DNA of 10,338 nt from Planctomicrobium sp. (lineage in GTDB: Bacteria; Planctomycetota; Planctomycetia; Planctomycetales; Planctomycetaceae): the NCBI GenBank assembly GCA_029259835.1, contig JAJDEL010000630.1:1-10338 (forward strand), read 5' to 3'. Every line of letters starts with the position of its first letter. The stretch's first letter is position 1. A program made the position numbers and the translations under genes. The notes beneath the pieces are model-generated. The model searched no databases, had not been told where the DNA came from, and saw nothing but the letters and a program-made list of their open reading frames with translations. Of this stretch, positions 7,162 through 10,338 are shown piece after piece.

Positions 7162-7383
7162 ATAACCTCCCCAAACTACGACCCTAACACTGGTACCACA
7201 CTGGGGGGCTGGACAGAAGTTCGGATCAAGAATGAAGGTGGCGTCTTATCAGGAACTTGGCGCGCTCTTCAGGCCGACACGGAGCTAAAGGTTGGCGGTA
7301 ATCTCGACGCTGGATTCTATTTTCGAACCCATGGAAAATATTGGATCGAGATGACATTTCGTAATCAAGCGGCCGATTCTTAA
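7162..7383 (+). pseudogene. Gene fragment (73 codons) sharing its start with 141-190
   Basis: An open frame runs from just after a stop at 7159-7161 to TAA at 7381-7383, with no plausible start or ribosome binding site. It reads PNYDPNTGTTLGGWTEVRIK, then ...GTWRALQADTELKVGG..., ...FYFRTHGKYWIEMTFRN... and ends AADS. This looks like the C-terminal part of a beta-rich protein, but I do not recognise the family. Its first 50 bases (7166-7215) recur at 141-190. In both copies the similarity begins at the same base, where foreign sequence starts to the left. Confidence 0.5.
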
Positions 7384-7465
7384 CAATTGTAGTGGGTGCT
7401 ATTAGCCTATCGACACGCGCCTTTCTGCGGCAATCGTCCCGTAATGAACTCGAAACCGGGTGTTG

Positions 7466-7636
7466 ATGTCGTATGGAAATTTCAGTTTTGGTGATTCGAA
7501 ACGAGAGCTAGGCAACGTGCACGAGGAGGGCGTGGTCAAGCCGCAAGGCGAAACACTCTTCTCCGTCATCGCCCATCCCACCAACTACGGCACCAAGCAC
7601 AAGCAACTCGAAAAGATTGGTCAAATACTACGATAG
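7466..7636 (+). CDS. Small hypothetical protein or gene remnant (56 aa)
   Basis: From the ATG at 7466 the frame reads MSYGNFSFGDSKRELGNVHE, then ...GVVKPQGETLFSVIAHPTNY... and ends GQILR at 7634-7636. Codon choice and composition look like real protein, more so than the minus-strand frame over the same stretch. No good ribosome binding site is visible, and the neighbourhood is full of remnants, so it may be the surviving 3' end of a larger gene. Family not recognised. Confidence 0.35.
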   Translation: MSYGNFSFGDSKRELGNVHEEGVVKPQGETLFSVIAHPTNYGTKHKQLEKIGQILR

Positions 7637-7702
7637 AACCTGTCCAAGTCTGAATGAAAGCGGAGCGCGTTTCAACCGACCGAAGTCGCGAACCTCAATC
7701 GC

Positions 7703-8148
7703 TTACCTGCGTCCGATGCGATTTCCCGATACGTACTGCAGACCACGGATGCAGCCTCGTTCGTGGTCAAGCATTTGAACCTTTTTGGCTCCATTGAAGT
7801 GACCTTCATGATTTTGCACCTGCAATTTCACCAATCGCTCAACAGTTAAGTATTGGCCGGCCATCGCTTCATCGGTTAACCGCTCAGGAACTCTAACACT
7901 GACGCAACGACGGCATTCTTCATTCGGCGAGAGCGTTTTGGGCCGATATAGTCAGCTTCTTGATATCGTCTTTCAGGAGCCGTGAGAGCTTTACTCCGCT
8001 GACATAGAGAACGGAATCGAAACGGAATTTCTAACAACGCTCAATCAGTCTCGCACTGAGTACGAACCTGTTGAAGTCGATCCGTCCAGTAAATCGTTCG
8101 AGAAGACACCACGCTCACCTCCAGTTCACGATGACCCTTCTCAAGCAT
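7703..8148 (-). pseudogene. Frame-broken minus-strand gene remnant, unrecognised
   Basis: Three minus-strand frames follow one another with little overlap. The first is an ATG at 8148 reading MLEKGHRELEVSVVSSRTIY to a stop at 8041. The second runs about 8030 to 7920 and contains SVLYVSGVKLSRLLKDDIKK. The third runs 7951 to 7703 and contains GQYLTVERLVKLQVQNHEGH and then ...HERGCIRGLQYVSGNR. Their order and composition suggest one gene broken by at least two frame changes (a TAG also interrupts the second frame at 8031-8033). A competing plus-strand frame over 7660-7850 cannot be excluded. I cannot assign a family. Confidence 0.35.
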
Positions 8149-8253
8149 GTCTTACTTCAAGGCAACGCGGCGATGCGTATTTACGCGATGACAGAAGCGG
8201 CAAGCCACTGGCGAGAAGGAATCGCATCGGGAGGGTACTACAGTGACTACTGA

Positions 8254-8586
8254 AAAAATAATCTCGTTTGGCTGCTTGCGACTAGTTCAGGCGATTCACT
8301 TCGAGACGGTAAAGAGGCGGTACGCCTCGCGTACAGCCTACTGGATGAAGAAAAAAAGTACCTAAAAGATCACAAGACTCCTCGGAAGTGCACTTGGGTG
8401 AGATTTGGAAACGCTGCTGCCGCATACGCCGAAATTGGAAAATTTGACGATGCCGTGAGACTACAAGAGGAGAGTCGTAAATATTGCCCACTGGAACAGT
8501 TGAACAATGTAGATCATCGACTAAGCCTGTACAAAAACAGCCAACCGTACCACGAATACGGTTACTCACTTGTTCCGTTGAAGTAG
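8254..8586 (+). pseudogene. C-terminal fragment of a tetratricopeptide-repeat protein
   Basis: The frame is open from 8254, directly after a stop at 8251-8253, to TAG at 8584-8586. It reads NNLVWLLATSSGDSLRDGKE, then ...RFGNAAAAYAEIGKFDDAVR... and ...RLSLYKNSQPYHEYG.... This is the classic C-terminal signature of planctomycete TPR proteins: a WLLAT-C/S-x-D-x-x-x-RDG-K-A helix, a final TPR of the form LAAAYAE-x-G-x-FD-x-AV, and an RL-x-LY-x-x-x-x-PYRE ending. The usual parent is a multi-TPR protein or a Ser/Thr kinase with a TPR tail. Everything upstream is gone, so this is a remnant; a GTG at 8398 could in theory start a 62-residue product. Confidence 0.65.
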
Positions 8587-8763
8587 AACGGCACCAACAA
8601 GCATTTTCTGAGCATCCCGAACCGCCCTCATCGCAGCACGGATTGCGTCGGATTCTGCGTCGCCCATCTCAGAAAGCGGCATTTTTCCAAGGTTTCGCAA
8701 GGATTGTTCGAGTTCCCGCGCGGCTATCATTACTACTTGCTGAAACCGCAGGAAGCATCTCAA
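8566..8763 (-). pseudogene. Helical frame overlapping the integrase fragment, unrecognised
   Basis: A second minus-strand frame continues past the integrase fragment's stop and reads AARELEQSLRNLGKMPLSEM, then ...SDAIRAAMRAVRDAQKMLVGAV..., stopping at 8566-8568. Its composition is protein-like and helix-rich. It may be the continuation of the integrase fragment after a frameshift near 8720, or a piece of another gene. Its end overlaps the TPR fragment by about 20 bases on the other strand. Confidence 0.3.
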
Positions 8764-8884
8764 TGTGGGCTTTCACTTGCAGTGCCATCTTCTTCGGCAT
8801 TTTGCCGGGATAGAATGATTTCTCTGCCCCATCATCAGTGAATCTGATTCGCCAGCCGCCGTGGTGCTTGTTCAAAGATGACAT
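8669..8884 (-). pseudogene. Tyrosine integrase, N-terminal fragment
   Basis: From the ATG at 8884 the minus strand encodes MSSLNKHHGGWRIRFTDDGA, then ...KSFYPGKMPKKMALQVKAHIEML... and stops at 8669 after 71 residues. The pattern M-(A/S)-S-x-x-K...WRI-x-F...G-K-(M/V)-x-K-x-x-A...(V/K)-K-x-H-(I/V)-E is the N-terminal arm-binding region I associate with planctomycete integrases, which normally run to about 400 residues. The core-binding and catalytic domains are absent. It reads on the opposite strand from the integrase C-terminal remnant at 191-732, so the two are not simply halves of one gene. Confidence 0.5.
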
Positions 8885-8897
8885 AAATTTTCTTTGG

Positions 8898-8925
8898 TTG
8901 ACGATCTGTTGAGTGGGGCTATAAT
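8898..8925 (+). promoter_or_regulatory. Near-consensus sigma-70-type promoter
   Basis: TTGACG (8898-8903), a 16-base spacer and TATAAT (8920-8925) give an 11-of-12 match to the housekeeping consensus. Predicted transcription starts near 8931-8933, just at the first stem of the downstream hairpin. It points away from the integrase fragment and lies 14 bases upstream of that fragment's ATG on the other strand. Confidence 0.7.
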
Positions 8926-8930
8926 TCGTT

Positions 8931-9011
8931 CAGCACCACAAGTTCAGGCCCGTATTTGTGGTGCCAGAGGCTCCCAGGTCTAGCCCGTCCTGGTGAGCCT
9001 CGTTTTATTTC
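8931..9011 (+). ncRNA. Candidate small RNA 1 (about 80 nt)
   Basis: Right after the promoter comes a perfect 9-bp stem (GCACCACAA 8933-8941 with TTGTGGTGC 8956-8964, 14-base loop), two bases, and then a strong terminator hairpin at 8967-9001 with a T-rich tail. The transcript would be almost wholly structured and has no open frame of note. Family not recognised. It does not resemble tRNA, 6S RNA or tmRNA. Promoter, structured body and terminator in correct order and spacing are what support it. Confidence 0.6.
8967..9010 (+). terminator. Rho-independent terminator of small RNA 1
   Basis: GAGGCTC-CCAGG (8967-8978) pairs with CCTGG-T-GAGCCTC (8989-9001), a 12-bp stem with one bulged T and a 10-base loop, followed by GTTTTATTT. 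This is a textbook intrinsic terminator in the plus direction. Confidence 0.75.
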
Positions 9012-9025
9012 TCTATACTAATTTT

Positions 9026-9146
9026 GAAGCACTTGCTACGGTTCCTTTCACGCCAGCCAATCACACACCCTAAGCGGGCCTGTTTGGCTGGTTTCAGAGC
9101 CTCACTCGGCCGGGTAATTTAGCGAGTGAGGCTTGTCTTATTTTGT
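9026..9146 (+). ncRNA. Candidate small RNA 2, tandem to the first
   Basis: Downstream of the first terminator the same layout repeats: a perfect 8-bp stem (CCAGCCAA 9053-9060 with TTGGCTGG 9084-9091, 23-base loop), then CAGAG, then a second terminator hairpin. A TATACT at 9014-9019 could be a -10 element, with only a poor -35 (TGGTGA, 8991-8996), so the 5' end is uncertain. The two modules share layout and short motifs (a GGCCCGT/GGGCCTGT-like loop end, and CAGAG before the terminator) but not overall sequence. It could instead be a read-through extension of the first RNA. Confidence 0.45.
9098..9144 (+). terminator. Rho-independent terminator of small RNA 2
   Basis: AGCCTCACTCG (9098-9108) pairs perfectly with CGAGTGAGGCT (9123-9133), an 11-bp stem with a 14-base loop, followed by TGTCTTATTTT. 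It is oriented for plus-strand transcription and would insulate the gene at 9195 from upstream transcripts. Confidence 0.75.
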
Positions 9147-9194
9147 CTTCTCTCATTGCCTCGAAGTGTCCTTACCGCATTCATTTAACCTCAC

Positions 9195-9452
9195 TTGAAA
9201 GCTGTAAGGCATAGTCTTAGAAGGCTGGGTGGACAACTAAACCCGATCAAGAATGATCAAGATAATCGAATCAAAAACGTAAGTTTTGATGTCGCTGTAA
9301 CGGTTAATTCTGAATCATCAAGCACAGGCACGGCTAAGCTCCAAGTTTTTGGGATAGGACTGACGGGTGGCGACATCAGTGGAGAAAATTCTCAGAGTTG
9401 TGTGAGCCGCATTATTTTTGACATTCCAATTGTGCTCCCTTTCAATAAATAA
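9195..9452 (+). CDS. Trypco2-like protein (trypsin-co-occurring domain 2), 5'-truncated
   Basis: The 85-residue frame contains NVSFDVAVTVNSES (28-41), KLQVFGIGLTGG (48-59), and VSRIIFDIPIVLPFNK at the end. This I-x-FDVAV...x-V-x-G-x-G...VSRI-x-F-x-(V/I)-P-(V/I)-VLP pattern is that of the trypco2 family, small beta-rich domains found next to trypsin-like or NTPase modules in predicted conflict systems. The usual helical N-terminus is shortened: the frame opens with TTG 6 bases after a stop (9186-9188), without a ribosome binding site. It is therefore probably truncated or frameshifted at the 5' end. No trypsin-like partner is in the window. Confidence 0.5.
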   Translation: MKAVRHSLRRLGGQLNPIKNDQDNRIKNVSFDVAVTVNSESSSTGTAKLQVFGIGLTGGDISGENSQSCVSRIIFDIPIVLPFNK

Positions 9453-9605
9453 TCCGACTTGCCGACGGCCTTGGTCTGCATGCGGCACAATGAAATGTTT
9501 CTCCAAATCAAAACTGAAAAGGGCTGTGAATTATTGATCCTCGCTCACTCTTTCTACGTTGTTAAGGTCAGGCGAGAAAATCTTCCTTCAACGAGTGAAT
9601 CAACC

Positions 9606-9839
9606 ATGGAACCTGAGATTCCCGAAGAATGCTGTAACTGTGGTCAACAATCTCTTTTTCAGGCCGATGCAGTTGCAGCCGGCGGCCAAGGTCCCAATTA
9701 CCTGCCGGGGCTGGGTAAGTTTCTGGCTCCTGCGAAATTCACTGTCATTGTCTGTGAAAATTGCGGCTTAACGCGATTCTTTACACATCCGGCAGCATTG
9801 AAAAAACTCAATACTAGTGCCAAGTGGAAGAGGCTATGA
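9606..9839 (+). CDS. Small zinc-ribbon protein
   Basis: The ATG at 9606 gives a 77-residue protein with two Cys pairs, C9/C10-N-C12 (ECCNCG) and C50-E-N-C53 (VCENCGLTRFF), separated by about 37 residues that include AVAAGGQGPNYLPG and KFTVIVC. This is the layout of small stand-alone zinc ribbons of the form C-x2-C...KFT-x-(V/I)-x-C-x-x-CG-x-T-x-FF, often annotated as nucleic-acid-binding zinc ribbons. The function is unknown. The frame is open back to a TTG at 9459, but the added 49 residues look non-coding. No strong ribosome binding site is seen at 9606. It converges with the next gene, leaving only 7 bases between them. Confidence 0.65.
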   Translation: MEPEIPEECCNCGQQSLFQADAVAAGGQGPNYLPGLGKFLAPAKFTVIVCENCGLTRFFTHPAALKKLNTSAKWKRL

Positions 9840-9846
9840 GTCAGGT

Positions 9847-10200
9847 TCACCCCTTCTTCGCCGGCCGTTTCCTTTTCCTCTTAGACTTGGCTTTCACTTT
9901 CGGCTTAGGCTTGGGCAAAATCTCCTCAACGTCAATCTCTTTCACTTCGCCGGCGTCTTCAACTCGATCAAATTCAAGAATGAGTTCCTGAAATGCTGAC
10001 CAGGGAATAGAGATCGTCTGTTGCTCGCTGTCATTTCGAATCAGGGAAATCTGCATGAAGCCATTGTCAACATCTTTGGCAGACATGCGGGCAACGTCGC
10101 GCTGAGGCTTCTTGATTCCCTTACTGCCGTCGCCGGTAGGAGGAGTTGAATCCTTCTTTTGCCATGTGCCGACAATACAAAGCGTTTTACATTCTGCCAT
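9847..10200 (-). CDS. Hypothetical protein with basic Lys/Arg-rich tail
   Basis: The 117-residue protein starts at the ATG at 10200, with AGAGAGG on the minus strand about 9 bases ahead. Residues 45-80 form a likely folded beta/alpha piece (VDNGFMQISLIRND, QTISIPWSAFQELILEFDRV). An acidic stretch (EDAGEVKEIDVEE, 81-93) leads to a strongly basic tail KPKPKVKAKSKRKRKRPAKK, which suggests contact with nucleic acid or an acidic partner. I do not recognise the family. The start, composition and ribosome binding site make it a convincing gene. Confidence 0.65.
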   Translation of the reverse strand: MAECKTLCIVGTWQKKDSTPPTGDGSKGIKKPQRDVARMSAKDVDNGFMQISLIRNDSEQQTISIPWSAFQELILEFDRVEDAGEVKEIDVEEILPKPKPKVKAKSKRKRKRPAKKG

Positions 10201-10338
10201 TTGATAAAGCCTCTCTTTGAAAATTGAATTGAAGTGAATGAAACCTATTTGACTTGTTAAGCCCTGAACTCTGGTGCAGAATGGGTTGCTGACGGGCGTT
10301 GTTGTGATGTCTGCATTGTTATCCTCTGCTCTTTCTGG
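10201..10338. other. Upstream region of the minus-strand gene, with a possible partial frame
   Basis: On the minus strand a frame enters at the window edge and reads ...MQTSQQRPSATHSAPEFRA, stopping near 10258. An AGAGGA stands before its ATG, so it could be a tiny gene or the tail of a gene outside the window. On the plus strand a hydrophobic, signal-peptide-like frame (LLTGVVVMSALLSSALS) runs off the edge. Neither can be settled from this window. Confidence 0.3.

Noticed and set aside
8071..8253. 60-residue plus-strand frame ahead of the TPR fragment
   Set aside because: It has no ribosome binding site or known motif, and over most of it the minus strand looks more protein-like. It shares the TPR frame but shows no TPR sequence.
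8931..9144. Integron attC site, CRISPR repeat or retron ncRNA
   Set aside because: There are no attC core sites in the right places, no repeat-spacer periodicity, and no Cas, integron integrase or reverse transcriptase. Two different hairpins followed by T tracts fit terminators better.
9459..9605. TTG-started N-terminal extension of the zinc-ribbon protein
   Set aside because: The extra 49 residues show no domain and no ribosome binding site. Stand-alone zinc ribbons of this type begin shortly before the first Cys pair.

Overview
The window looks like chromosomal DNA of a Planctomycetota bacterium (Pirellulales/Planctomycetales type). The main reasons are a Tat-exported DUF1501 protein, an M81 (MlrC-like) metallopeptidase, integrase fragments of a style I associate with this phylum, TTG starts and moderate GC. 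These assignments come from reading translated sequence, not from database searches.

Layout. (1) 1-732 is insertion-sequence and integrase wreckage: the 5' end of an IS3-family element (reading leftward out of the window, terminal repeat ending at 140), a 50-bp scrap of another gene (141-190), and a tyrosine recombinase lacking its N-terminus and broken by a one-base frameshift. (2) 1092-2631 is an apparently complete IS1182-family element with clear inverted repeats; its transposase frame has no stop before the right end and runs on into flanking DNA, past the start of the next gene. (3) 2781-5784 holds the two best-preserved host genes, convergent: an M81 metallopeptidase (+) and a DUF1501 protein (-). 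(4) 5785-7165 holds a small secreted papain-like (C70/C39-like) cysteine peptidase gene bracketed by two direct copies of a 75-bp repeat. (5) 7162-8884 is a graveyard of gene pieces: a fragment sharing the 50-bp scrap seen at 141-190, a 56-codon reading frame, a frame-shifted minus-strand remnant, the C-terminal end of a TPR protein, and the N-terminal end of a planctomycete-style integrase on the minus strand. (6) 8898-9144 is the most distinctive stretch: a near-consensus sigma-70-type promoter followed by two successive modules, each made of a perfect stem-loop plus a strong Rho-independent terminator, with no plausible protein. I read it as one or two small RNAs. (7) 9195-10338 holds a 5'-truncated protein resembling the trypsin-co-occurring domain trypco2, a small zinc-ribbon protein, and a convergent hypothetical protein with a very basic tail.

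Taken together, this is an accessory-type region shaped by repeated insertion and deletion around a two-gene core. Integrase pieces lie near both ends, so an integrative element may once have spanned the region, but their orientations and the scrambling prevent a clean reconstruction. I see no complete defence system. The best candidate for something undescribed is the tandem hairpin/terminator small-RNA locus.
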